64,000 bases of DNA from Enterocloster bolteae (lineage in GTDB: Bacteria; Bacillota; Clostridia; Lachnospirales; Lachnospiraceae): NCBI GenBank assembly GCA_021772025.1, contig JAETNT010000006.1, forward strand, positions 1 through 64,000, written 5' to 3'. Below the pieces are notes generated by a model that was given only the letters and a program-made list of their open reading frames with translations, ran no database searches and was not told the origin of the DNA. Shown here in pieces: positions 36,909 through 45,296 of this stretch. Position 1 is the first letter of the stretch, and every line of letters starts with the position of its first letter. A program made the position numbers and the translations under genes.

Positions 36909-38999
36909 ATGAAAAAGATACAATCAACCTGTAATTACTGTGCCCTGGACTGTAATCTGGACTTTTATACGGAAGGCGGCCAGATTGTTAAGACAGTCCC
37001 GACGAAAGGGTATCCGGTAAATGACGGATTCTGCTGCATTAAGGGCTTGTCTCTTGATAAGCAGCAGAAGACTGTAAAGCCAAACAGCCTCCCGAGGATC
37101 CGAAAAGCAGACGGAAGCTTCCAGGAGGTTTCCTGGGATGAAGGGTTTTCATATGTGGCGGATAAACTAAAAGAGCTGCAGGATCGGTACGGCCGTGAAA
37201 GCGTGGCGGGTATCAGTACGGGACAGCTTACTTTAGAGGAATTTGCCCTTTTCGGGCATGTAATGAGGAACTATCTGAAGGCAAACGTAGACGGAAATAC
37301 AAGGCTCTGCATGGCAACGGCAGTTGTGGCCCACAAACAGAGCTATGGCTTTGATGCGCCGGGTTTTACCCTGAAAGATTTGGAATTGTCGGACCGGATT
37401 ATTTTTATCGGGGCAAACCCTGTTGTGGCACATCCGATTTTGTGGGGCAGGGTGCGGAACAATCAGGTGGAAGGGCATAAGGTTATTGTGATTGACCCAA
37501 GAAAATCTGAAACCGCTATGAATGCAGATTACTGGTACGGATTAAAATGGAAAAGCGATCTGCTGCTTTTATATACCATTGCAGGCCAGCTGATTGAAAA
37601 GGATTATCTGGATCATAAGTTTATAGAAGAGCACACAGAGAAATTCCGGGAGTTTCAGGAATTTGTAAAGCCCTATACCTTGGAAAGGGGCGCAGAAGGC
37701 ACAGGGCTTTCCAGAGAGCAGATTCTGGAACTGGTAGAATTGATACACAGCGGAAAACGTGTATCCTTCTGGTGGACAATGGGGGTAAACCAGGGGTATG
37801 AGGCAGTCCGCACAGCCCAGGCGATTATCAATCTGGCGCTTATGACCGGCAATATCGGAAAGCCGGGAACCGGAGCTAATTCCATCACCGGACAGTGCAA
37901 CGCCATGGGCTCCCGCGCTTACAGCAATACGGCTGTATTTTTCGGAGGCGGTGATTTTGCCAATCCTGCAAGAAGAGAACGGATCGCACAGGTCTTGGGG
38001 GTCCCGGAAAACATGCTGGCGGAAAAGCCTACAAAAACATACAATCAGATTATAGAAGGAATCAATGCCGGAGAGATTAAAGGGCTTTGGATTTTGTGTA
38101 CGAATCCGAGACACAGCTGGACAAATAATGAAACTTTTGCCGAGGCGACGAAGAAGCTGGAGCTTTTTGTTGTACAGGATATTTATGATACAATAGAAAG
38201 CGCAGAGGACTGCACCGTATTTTTCCCGGTTGTTCCGGGGATCAAGAAAGAGGGAACCTACATTAATTTGGAACGCAGGCTTTCGGCAATGCGCCCGGTA
38301 CTGGCCCGAGGCGAAAATGAAATATCGGATTATGAGGCGATCCTGGGAGTAGGTAAGGCTCTTGGCATGGGGGATGCTTTAAAAGGCTGGGAGACACCGA
38401 AAGACTGCTTCAATCTGATGCGGGAATGTTCCAGAAATATGCCCTGCGATATTACAGGGATTACCTGGGAAGCTTTGGAGAATTCCCATGGGATTCAGTG
38501 GCCCTACCCGGAAGGAAAAGAAGAGGAGAACAAGGAGGAGGAGCGCCGCCTATACGGGGACGGCAATTTCTTTACTCCGTCGAAAAAAGCACAGTTTATG
38601 TTTGAAGAAGTCAGGGAAAACCCCCTTCCGGTAAATGAGGAATATCCCTATGTACTTAATACCGGACGAGGAAGCGTGGGACAGTGGCATACCCAGAGCC
38701 GTACAAAGGAAGTAAAATTTGTTGAGGATGTTTCGGTAAAAAAGGCCTATCTCTATATGAACCCCAAGCTTGCCTGCGAGAATAAAATTGCGGAAAATGA
38801 TAGAATACGGGTATTTTCCGTTAACGGGCAGGAGGCTGTTTTCCTGGTAAAGCTTACAGAAAATGTAAGCTATGGCGAGTTGTTCGCGCCTATTCATTAT
38901 ATAGAATGCAATAAGCTTACTCCGTCATTGTATGATACCTATTCCAAGGAACCGTCCTATAAGGCAACACCGATCCGGTTTGAGAAGGTATCACAATAG
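36909..38999 (+). CDS. Molybdopterin oxidoreductase, nitrate-reductase-like
   Basis: 696 residues, cytoplasmic (no Tat signal). An N-terminal [4Fe-4S] site is formed by C8, C11, C15 and C42 or C43. The Mo ligand region reads NTRLCMATAVVAHKQSYG: Cys134 in the RLCM context typical of NapA/NarB/NasA nitrate reductases, unlike the Sec or Cys in the HGP context of formate dehydrogenases. Further family segments: GANPVVAHPI, GNIGKPGTGANSITGQCNAMG, and the C-terminal cofactor cap (NTGRGSVGQWHTQSRT). With the adjoining ferredoxin and NAD/FAD reductase it would make a soluble assimilatory-type complex. Nitrate is the best guess; selenate, chlorate or another oxyanion cannot be excluded. Confidence 0.82.
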   Translation: MKKIQSTCNYCALDCNLDFYTEGGQIVKTVPTKGYPVNDGFCCIKGLSLDKQQKTVKPNSLPRIRKADGSFQEVSWDEGFSYVADKLKELQDRYGRESVAGISTGQLTLEEFALFGHVMRNYLKANVDGNTRLCMATAVVAHKQSYGFDAPGFTLKDLELSDRIIFIGANPVVAHPILWGRVRNNQVEGHKVIVIDPRKSETAMNADYWYGLKWKSDLLLLYTIAGQLIEKDYLDHKFIEEHTEKFREFQEFVKPYTLERGAEGTGLSREQILELVELIHSGKRVSFWWTMGVNQGYEAVRTAQAIINLALMTGNIGKPGTGANSITGQCNAMGSRAYSNTAVFFGGGDFANPARRERIAQVLGVPENMLAEKPTKTYNQIIEGINAGEIKGLWILCTNPRHSWTNNETFAEATKKLELFVVQDIYDTIESAEDCTVFFPVVPGIKKEGTYINLERRLSAMRPVLARGENEISDYEAILGVGKALGMGDALKGWETPKDCFNLMRECSRNMPCDITGITWEALENSHGIQWPYPEGKEEENKEEERRLYGDGNFFTPSKKAQFMFEEVRENPLPVNEEYPYVLNTGRGSVGQWHTQSRTKEVKFVEDVSVKKAYLYMNPKLACENKIAENDRIRVFSVNGQEAVFLVKLTENVSYGELFAPIHYIECNKLTPSLYDTYSKEPSYKATPIRFEKVSQ

Positions 39000-39066
39000 C
39001 TTCTGCTTAATACCGGAGCGCTGAGCTTTTACAGTAACGACAGGAAAATGATTCAGGAGGGGAATT

Positions 39067-39489
39067 ATGTATCGGATTAAAATAGACCGTGAACGGTGTA
39101 TCGGGTGTCTTACCTGCGTGACGGCGTGTGTGGTGAGCCATGAAACCCAGAGCGGAGATGCCAGAAACCGTGTAACTATTGACAGCGAGACGCGCCCTGC
39201 GCCAATCTTCTGCCGCCACTGCGAAAGGCCGGAATGTGTATATACATGCATGACCGGCGCTATGAAAAAGGATCCTGTGACCGGGTATGTAGAGTACGAC
39301 AAGGAGCAGTGTGCAAGCTGCTATATGTGTATTATGTCCTGCCCTTACGGGATTTTAAAGCATGACAGTGTGAAGAAGACAGAGATCATGAAATGCAATA
39401 TGTGCGTGCACCGGAGTGAGGACGGAAGCGCAAGGCCCATGTGTGTGGAAAAATGTCCGATGAAGGCAATCACAGTAGAGGAGGTGTAG
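39067..39489 (+). CDS. Four-cluster ferredoxin-like electron-transfer subunit
   Basis: 140 residues with sixteen Cys arranged as four [4Fe-4S] sites (CIGCLTCVTAC; CRHCERPECVYTC; CASCYMCIMSC; CNMC then CVEKC), the HycB/CooF/DmsB-type pattern. It should relay electrons between the flavoprotein encoded next and the molybdoenzyme. AGGAGG precedes ATG; it ends three bases before the flavoprotein gene. Confidence 0.9.
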   Translation: MYRIKIDRERCIGCLTCVTACVVSHETQSGDARNRVTIDSETRPAPIFCRHCERPECVYTCMTGAMKKDPVTGYVEYDKEQCASCYMCIMSCPYGILKHDSVKKTEIMKCNMCVHRSEDGSARPMCVEKCPMKAITVEEV

Positions 39490-39492
39490 GGG

Positions 39493-40722
39493 ATGAAGTA
39501 TGTAGTGTTAGGCTCCTCGGCGGCAGGTATTAATGGGATAAGAGAACTTCGAAGGCTTGATAAGGAGGCAGAGATTGTCCTGATTTCCAAAGACGAGACG
39601 ATTTATTCCCGCTGCATTCTCCATCACTATCTCGGAGGAGAGCGGGATAGGGAGAGGCTTTGCTTTGCAGAAAAGGACTTTGAAAAACTTTATCGGGTTT
39701 TATGGATGAAGGGAAGGAGCTGCATCGGATTAAAAAAAGAAGAAAAGAAAGTTCTTTTAGACGGAGGAGAAGAGGTTTCTTATGATAAGCTTCTTATCGC
39801 AACCGGTTCTCATACCTTTATTCCGCCTGTGAAAAATCTGAAGGAGGCAGGAAATGTTGCAGGCTTCCGCAACATTGAAGATATAGAGGTTCTCAAAAAA
39901 GCAGCAAAGACGGCAAAGCATATCGTGGTTATGGGAGCGGGACTCGTAGGGCTGGACTGCGCCAGCGGTTTTTTAGAGCTGGGGGTTTCCGTAACGCTGG
40001 TGGAAATGGCCGGATGGCTTCTGTCCAAGCAGCTGGATAAGCGTGCGGCAAAGACTTATCAGGAGGCATTTGAAAAGAGAGGGGTCAGCCAGTATTACGG
40101 CGTGGGTATCGCGGAAGCGGTGCTGGATGAGAACCATCAAATTACGGAAATTATCTTAACAGACGGAAAGAGGCTTCCTTGTGATTTTGTGGTGGTGACT
40201 GCCGGTGTACGCTCGAATGTGGAATTTCTTGAGGATTCCGGAATAGAGCTCAGCCGTTTTGGGCTTGTCTATGATGAGACCGGAAAGACCAGCGACGAAT
40301 ATATTTACGGAGCAGGAGATGTGTCGGGAACCAGCCCAATCTGGCCGGTGGCAGTGAAAGAAGGTATTATTGCGGCAGGCAGCATGGCAGGAGAAAAAAG
40401 AGCGATGACCGATTTCTTTGCAAGTAAAGCTACGATGAACTTCCTTGGAATTCCCAGTATGTCGCTGGGGGATGTCAATGCAGAGGATCCGGAAGCAAAG
40501 ACAGAGATTATGGAAACAAAGGAGTCCTACAAAAAAATAATCCATAAGAACGGAAGGATAATCGGCGCGGTTTTACAGGGAGATTTGGCATACGGCGGTA
40601 TCCTGCAGCAGTTGATTGCAAGAAAAATTGATATTTCGAAAGTGAAAAAGCCGGTGTTTGATATTGATTATTCCGATTTCTTCCACATGAAAGACAATTT
40701 TGAATTCTATTATGACGAATGA
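39493..40722 (+). CDS. NAD(P)H/FAD-dependent oxidoreductase
   Basis: 409 residues of the pyridine nucleotide-disulfide class I fold: FAD loop VLGSSAAGINGIREL at the N-terminus, ATG motif LLIATGSHTF, NAD(P) loop VMGAGLVGLDCASG (about 153), and the second FAD motif YIYGAGDVSG (about 274). It resembles the flavoprotein parts of NasB/NirB and rubredoxin reductases. No redox-active Cys pair is seen. Placed between the ferredoxin and channel genes, it likely feeds NAD(P)H electrons to the molybdoenzyme. GGTGTAGGGG precedes ATG. Confidence 0.88.
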   Translation: MKYVVLGSSAAGINGIRELRRLDKEAEIVLISKDETIYSRCILHHYLGGERDRERLCFAEKDFEKLYRVLWMKGRSCIGLKKEEKKVLLDGGEEVSYDKLLIATGSHTFIPPVKNLKEAGNVAGFRNIEDIEVLKKAAKTAKHIVVMGAGLVGLDCASGFLELGVSVTLVEMAGWLLSKQLDKRAAKTYQEAFEKRGVSQYYGVGIAEAVLDENHQITEIILTDGKRLPCDFVVVTAGVRSNVEFLEDSGIELSRFGLVYDETGKTSDEYIYGAGDVSGTSPIWPVAVKEGIIAAGSMAGEKRAMTDFFASKATMNFLGIPSMSLGDVNAEDPEAKTEIMETKESYKKIIHKNGRIIGAVLQGDLAYGGILQQLIARKIDISKVKKPVFDIDYSDFFHMKDNFEFYYDE

Positions 40723-40739
40723 TAATGAGGAGTGAGGAT

Positions 40740-41669
40740 ATGGAGAGATTAGAGAGAATGCCCGTACCGGTTCTCCCCACTTTTGTAGGGGCTCTGACCC
40801 TTGGAAATGTGTATTCCGGAATGGGATATCCGTGGATCCGGCATATGAGTATGTGGGCGGCTACGGTAATTATTTTGTTATATATCGTAAAGATTGTAAA
40901 ATATCCGAAAGTATGCAAAAAGGAATATGAGGCGGTGGTACCCTGCAGTCTCTATGCGGGATTTACCATGGTGCTTATGCTTCTGGGAAGCTATTATTTT
41001 GAGTATATACCGGCTTTGGGAAAGGGAATGTTAATCGCTGCGGTTTGTCTGCATGCCGTACATATCCTGGTGTTTACTTACAGAAATGTCATAGTGAAAA
41101 GAGATATTAATACCTTCGTTCCCAGCTGGTTTGTGACCTATAACGGAATTATGGTAAGCAGCGTGGTGGGAGGAGCGATGGGAATCAAGCCTCTTCTCAA
41201 GTGCGTACTGTATTATGGAATTGCGGTTTATTTTGTAATACTGCCTTTTATGCTCAGAAGGCTTATCACTGTAGAGGTAAAGCCGCCGGTATACCACACA
41301 ATGGCTGTCCTTTTGGCGCCCTGCAGTCTGTGTCTGGTGAGTTATCTGAATCTTTCAGAGGCGCCGAACCAGATTCTGGTATATTTGCTGTATATCTGCG
41401 TACTGGCTTCCCTGACATTTATAATCCTTAAGCTGCCGAAATTCTTTGCCTTTTCCTTTACTCCGGGCTTTGCAGGAATGACGTTCCCCATGTGTATCGG
41501 AATCGTGGCGACAAATAAGATGAGCGGTTATCTTGCAGGAACGGGAAAAGAAGCCTTGGGAGCGGCAGTGTCCCAGCTTGGGGGCATTCAGATTTATCTG
41601 ACGACAATGATCGTAGGTTTTGTGCTTTTGAATTTTTTGATAATGGCGCTTAAGGTAGAGAAACAATAA
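40740..41669 (+). CDS. TDT/SLAC1-family anion channel or transporter
   Basis: 309 residues from ATG at 40740, chosen because GAGGAG lies seven bases upstream. About ten hydrophobic segments in the TehA/SLAC1/Mae1 arrangement (opening PVPVLPTFVGALTLGNVY; central SWFVTYNG). Members carry tellurite, dicarboxylates, chloride, nitrate or sulfite. It is the last gene before the Mo-cofactor leader and follows the molybdoenzyme electron chain by 18 bases, so a substrate or product channel for that enzyme (for example nitrate/nitrite) is inferred. Confidence 0.8.
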   Translation: MERLERMPVPVLPTFVGALTLGNVYSGMGYPWIRHMSMWAATVIILLYIVKIVKYPKVCKKEYEAVVPCSLYAGFTMVLMLLGSYYFEYIPALGKGMLIAAVCLHAVHILVFTYRNVIVKRDINTFVPSWFVTYNGIMVSSVVGGAMGIKPLLKCVLYYGIAVYFVILPFMLRRLITVEVKPPVYHTMAVLLAPCSLCLVSYLNLSEAPNQILVYLLYICVLASLTFIILKLPKFFAFSFTPGFAGMTFPMCIGIVATNKMSGYLAGTGKEALGAAVSQLGGIQIYLTTMIVGFVLLNFLIMALKVEKQ

Positions 41670-41712
41670 TATCATATCGGTTCTTTGAGCGAAAGTATCT
41701 AAGTCGTAAAGA

Positions 41713-41835
41713 TAGGATACTGAGCCGGGATAAAAGCATACTTTTATCCCCGGGGTTTATGCGGAAACGCCTGAGCCTTCCTTATTCCCGCAGCCAGGCA
41801 TGCGTGCATGCACATCTGGCGTCTGCTGCGGGGAT
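41713..41835 (+). ncRNA. Probable molybdenum-cofactor (Moco) riboswitch
   Basis: The RNA has ACTGAGCC, then a strong hairpin GGGATAAAAG/CTTTTATCCC, then GGGGTTTATGCG-GAAACGCCTGAGCC, and a further CCCGCAG/CTGCGGG stem enclosing CCAG/CTGG. The GAGCC and GAAACGCC elements flanking a hairpin are those I associate with the Moco RNA motif, which occurs upstream of Mo-cofactor and molybdate-transport genes, exactly the genes that follow. The assignment rests on remembered motif elements and context, not a covariance search; a tungsten-cofactor variant is possible. Confidence 0.5.
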
Positions 41836-41904
41836 CGAACACCCTGCCGTTTGCGGCAGGGCATTCGTATGAAAAAAAGAACACGAAGCAGCCGTATTGT
41901 TTTT

Positions 41905-41945
41905 ACAGAACAGTAGGGGGACTTTGTGTCCCCCTACTGTTCTGT
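41905..41945 (+). terminator. 18-base perfect hairpin in the Moco-operon leader
   Basis: ACAGAACAGTAGGGGGAC (41905-41922) and its exact complement (41928-41945) enclose the loop TTTGT. Only TATAC follows, not a T-run, and the ATG is 40 bases further. It could be the expression platform of the upstream riboswitch or an RNA-processing site. Confidence 0.5.
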
Positions 41946-41985
41946 TATACAGGGAACGGCCAGACTATAATACCGGGAGGAGTCC

Positions 41986-43779
41986 ATGCAGGCGGAAGGG
42001 CTGATTCTTGCAGGAGGCAGGAGCAGAAGGATGGGAGGCATCCATAAAGGAATTCTTATATATAAAGAGGAGACGTTTACGCAGATTCTGATAAAAGAAC
42101 TGAAAAAGGAAATCGACTGTGTGCGTATATCCTATGGAAGCGAGATAAGAGAAGACTGCGGCGCCTGCCCGGTCGTTATGGATATTTATCCGGGCTGCGG
42201 CCCAATCGGGGGAATTCACGCGGGACTTAAGTCCTGTAAAAGCAGGTGGCTGGCGGTGGCGGCCTGCGACATGCCCCTTTTAAAAACAGAATTATTCTGT
42301 CTTCTGACAAAAAGGCTTTCTGAGACGGAAAGGGAGGGGATTTCTTATGACGGAGCAGTGCCTGTATTGGGCGGCAGGATACATCCATTGGCGGCAATCT
42401 ATCAAACAGGTGCGGCGGAGATATTTGAAGAGCAGATCAGGAAGGGAAATTACCGGCTCAGAGATGCCCTGAAACGGCTGAATATTTTATATGTAGACCT
42501 GGCAGGCCGGAAATTATTTGAAGAAATGCTTCAGAATATCAATACAGCAGAAGAATATGAAAGGCTGGTAAACATGAGTGAATTGACATTGGAGCAAGCG
42601 CAGAAGCTGCTTCTTGAACGGACGGAAAGAATTGAAGAAACAGAGATAATTCCACTATGGGAAGGCGTGGGCAGGACGCTGGCAGAGGATATTCTGGCAA
42701 GGCATGATCAGCCGCCGTTTCCACGTTCTCCTCTTGACGGATATGCGGTAAGAAGCAGGGATATAGAGGGAGCGTCAAAGGAACGGCCGGTACGGCTTGC
42801 GGTAATTGATGAGGTGGATGCCGGCTATGTGAGCAGCCTGCGGGCGGAGAAAGGAACGGCTATAAGGATTATGACAGGCGCGCCTATACCAGAAGGAGCG
42901 GACTGTATCGTCAGGCAGGAAGATACCGATTATGGGGAAGAGACTGTGGAAATTTATAAAGAAACAGGAGCCTATGAAAATTATTGCTTTGCCGGGGAGG
43001 ATTATAAAGCAGGATCAAAAATATTAGAAAAGGGAGCAAGGCTTGGGGCAATAGAAATCGGGACGATTGCAAGCCTTGGTGTGGAGAAAGCACAGGTTTT
43101 TCGAAAAGTACGGGCGGCAGTACTTACAACGGGAGATGAGCTTGCGCTTCCGGGAGAGGAACTGAAGCCGGGAAAAATTTACGATTCGAACCTATATATG
43201 CTGGTTACCAGGCTGACGGCCCTTGGAGTGGAGGCAGTTCGGAAAGGACGGACAGGGGACAACCCAAAGGAAGCGGCAGCATGGATCAGAGAGGCAGCCA
43301 AGGAAGCAGATATCATTCTTACAACTGGCGGAGTGTCAGTCGGAAAAAAGGACATCATGCATGATGTATTGAAGCTTTTAAATTGCCAGAGGATTTTCTG
43401 GAAAATTGCCGTAAAACCGGGAATGCCGACTTTGTGTGCACAGTATGAAAGGAAGCTTCTCATATGTTTATCCGGGAATCCGTTTGGCGCAGCCGCAAAT
43501 CTTGAGCTTTTAGTGCGGCCTGTTCTGGCAAAAATGGCGGGACGGAAGGAGCTGGAACCCAAAAGGCTTCGCGCAGAGGCGGAAAGTGAATTTCCCAAAC
43601 GAAGCGGCGTAACCAGGTATGTCCGTGGCTTTTATGAAGATGGGAAAGTAAGGATTCCGGAGGGTTCCAATGCGTCGGGAATTTTAAGCTCCATGTGCGG
43701 CTGCAACTGCCTGATTGAAATTCCGGCAGGAACGCCGGCGCTTAAAAAGGGAGACGAGGCGTGGATTATTCTATTATAG
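41986..43779 (+). CDS. MobA-MoeA fusion, Mo-cofactor insertion and nucleotidylation
   Basis: 597 residues joining two enzymes. Residues 1-190 are MobA (GLILAGGRSRRMGG nucleotide loop; PVVMDIYPGCGPIGGIHAGL; AACDMPLL), which adds GMP to the cofactor. From about 195 the MoeA part follows: linker domain (ELTLEQAQKLLLERT), PRSPLDGYAV, GTAIRIMTGAPIPEGAD, MoCF domain (LTTGDELALPGEEL; LTTGGVSVGKKD; SGNPFGAAAN) and a C-terminal beta domain. MoeA inserts molybdate. The fusion implies direct hand-over from metal insertion to dinucleotide formation, i.e. the enzyme served uses a bis-MGD-type cofactor. GGGAGGAG precedes ATG. Confidence 0.93.
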   Translation: MQAEGLILAGGRSRRMGGIHKGILIYKEETFTQILIKELKKEIDCVRISYGSEIREDCGACPVVMDIYPGCGPIGGIHAGLKSCKSRWLAVAACDMPLLKTELFCLLTKRLSETEREGISYDGAVPVLGGRIHPLAAIYQTGAAEIFEEQIRKGNYRLRDALKRLNILYVDLAGRKLFEEMLQNINTAEEYERLVNMSELTLEQAQKLLLERTERIEETEIIPLWEGVGRTLAEDILARHDQPPFPRSPLDGYAVRSRDIEGASKERPVRLAVIDEVDAGYVSSLRAEKGTAIRIMTGAPIPEGADCIVRQEDTDYGEETVEIYKETGAYENYCFAGEDYKAGSKILEKGARLGAIEIGTIASLGVEKAQVFRKVRAAVLTTGDELALPGEELKPGKIYDSNLYMLVTRLTALGVEAVRKGRTGDNPKEAAAWIREAAKEADIILTTGGVSVGKKDIMHDVLKLLNCQRIFWKIAVKPGMPTLCAQYERKLLICLSGNPFGAAANLELLVRPVLAKMAGRKELEPKRLRAEAESEFPKRSGVTRYVRGFYEDGKVRIPEGSNASGILSSMCGCNCLIEIPAGTPALKKGDEAWIILL

Positions 43780-43803
43780 AAGGCAAAAATTGGAGGAAAA
43801 TCT

Positions 43804-44313
43804 GTGGAAAAAGCAGGACAGAAAATTGTGGCGGTCTGCGGTGTGAAGAATTCCGGAAAAACCGCTTTGCTTGCAGAGCTCATAAAAGAGCTTGCGGCGC
43901 GGGGGAAGAGGGCTGCCGTAATTAAGCACGACGGCCACGACTTTTCCTGCGATATCCCGGGAACGGACAGCTATCTGTTAAAAGAGGCCGGGGCATACGG
44001 AACAGCAGTTTTTTCCGATTCCCGGATATTTATACACAAAACAGGAACCGGAGAAAGGGAAAAAGAACTGATCGGAATGTTTCCCGAAGCGGATGTTATT
44101 TTTATTGAAGGCATGAAGGAGAAAAGCTTTCCCAAAATAGAAGTAATCCGAAAGGAAATTTCCGTACATCCTGTTTCTAATCCGGAAGGGAGATTTCTGA
44201 TTGTGACGGACAGAGATCCGGCAGACTACAAGGAGGAGACAGCCGGCTTTGAGGAGGTAGGCAGGATTGTAGACAGGATATTGCAAACAGGGGGAAAGGC
44301 TTATGAAAGATAG
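43804..44313 (+). CDS. mobB: Molybdopterin-guanine dinucleotide adaptor MobB
   Basis: 169 residues from a GTG start. P-loop GVKNSGKTALLAELIKEL at the N-terminus, KHDGHDFSCDIPGTDS (the MobB metal/nucleotide segment) and VIFIEGMK. It is a GTP-binding helper of MobA. It lies 24 bases after the MobA-MoeA gene and overlaps moaA by 11 bases. Confidence 0.92.
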   Translation: MEKAGQKIVAVCGVKNSGKTALLAELIKELAARGKRAAVIKHDGHDFSCDIPGTDSYLLKEAGAYGTAVFSDSRIFIHKTGTGEREKELIGMFPEADVIFIEGMKEKSFPKIEVIRKEISVHPVSNPEGRFLIVTDRDPADYKEETAGFEEVGRIVDRILQTGGKAYER

Positions 44314-45292
44314 CTTTGGGAGGGAAATTGATTACATTCGAATCTCTGTTACCGATAGATGCAATTTAAGATGCAGTTACTGTATGCCCGGAGAAGGAAT
44401 CGAATTGGCTCCGGCTGAGGAGATTCTGACTTTTGAGGAGATTGTCCGAATCGGTCAGGCCGCTGCGGATCTTGGAATCAGGAAATTTAAGATTACAGGA
44501 GGCGAGCCTTTAGTCCGGCCCGGCTGCCAAAAGCTTGTGGGGATGATTAAGAAGCTTCCCGGTGTCCGCCAGGTCACTCTTACTACAAACGGCGTTCTTT
44601 TGGGCTCGCATCTTAACGGGCTTTTAGAAAATGGATTGGATGCGGTAAATATTAGCCTGGATACATTAGACAGGAAGGTTTACGGACAGATTACCGGCTT
44701 TGACCAGCTTCCGGCAGTGAGAGCCGGAATAGATAAGGCAGTGGAAAAGGGGCTGAAGGTAAAGATAAACAGCGTGCTCCAGAAAGGGATCAATGACCGG
44801 GAATGGATGCGCCTTGCAGAGCTTGCAAAAGAAAGGGCGATAGATGTCCGTTTCATTGAGATGATGCCTATAGGTCTGGGAAAGAAATGTGAAGGGGTTT
44901 CCGGAAAAGAAGTGTTATTAAACTTGAAGAAAAAGTATCCTGGGATAAAGCCGGACAGTACCTTTCATGGAAACGGTCCGGCTGCATATTACCGGATTCC
45001 TGGCTTTGCCGGAAGTATTGGTTTTATCAGCGCGGTGCATGGGCGGTTCTGTGAAAGCTGCAACCGCATTCGCCTGACGGCAAGGGGGGAGCTAAAGCCC
45101 TGTCTTTGCTATGGAAACTCAATAGATGTAAAGAAGATACTCCGAAGTCCGGTATATGCGGACTTGGAAGAAAGAAAAGAAGCATTAAAAAATGCCGTGA
45201 AGCAGGCAATAAGTCAGAAACCGGAAATGCACTGCTTTGAGGAAGAGGGGCAGATTACGGAAGGAAGGCAGATGGCCCAGATTGGAGGATAA
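44303..45292 (+). CDS. moaA: GTP 3',8-cyclase (radical SAM)
   Basis: 329 residues, normal length. Radical-SAM cluster CNLRCSYC (C22, C26, C29 region) with TGGEPLVRP, and the C-terminal substrate-binding cluster CESCNRIRLTARGELKPC. It performs the first step from GTP to the pyranopterin, feeding MoaC encoded 8 kb upstream. The usual C-terminal GG is absent as a plain end, but the protein closes with a Gly-Gly pair (QIGG), the feature needed by MoaC. Confidence 0.96.
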   Translation: MKDSFGREIDYIRISVTDRCNLRCSYCMPGEGIELAPAEEILTFEEIVRIGQAAADLGIRKFKITGGEPLVRPGCQKLVGMIKKLPGVRQVTLTTNGVLLGSHLNGLLENGLDAVNISLDTLDRKVYGQITGFDQLPAVRAGIDKAVEKGLKVKINSVLQKGINDREWMRLAELAKERAIDVRFIEMMPIGLGKKCEGVSGKEVLLNLKKKYPGIKPDSTFHGNGPAAYYRIPGFAGSIGFISAVHGRFCESCNRIRLTARGELKPCLCYGNSIDVKKILRSPVYADLEERKEALKNAVKQAISQKPEMHCFEEEGQITEGRQMAQIGG

Positions 45293-45296
45293 AAAA

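Larger units (their letters stand above)
41670..41985 (+). promoter_or_regulatory. Leader region of the Mo-cofactor/ModABC operon
   Basis: 316 bases without a gene, packed with RNA structure: a probable Moco riboswitch (41713-41835), a CCCTGCCG/CGGCAGGG hairpin near 41852-41871, and an 18-base perfect hairpin (41905-41945) before the MobA-MoeA start. Confidence 0.65.

Noticed and set aside
36909..38999. Formate dehydrogenase
   Set aside because: The Mo ligand region has RLCM with Cys134 and no selenocysteine TGA or HGP context; it fits nitrate-reductase-type enzymes better.
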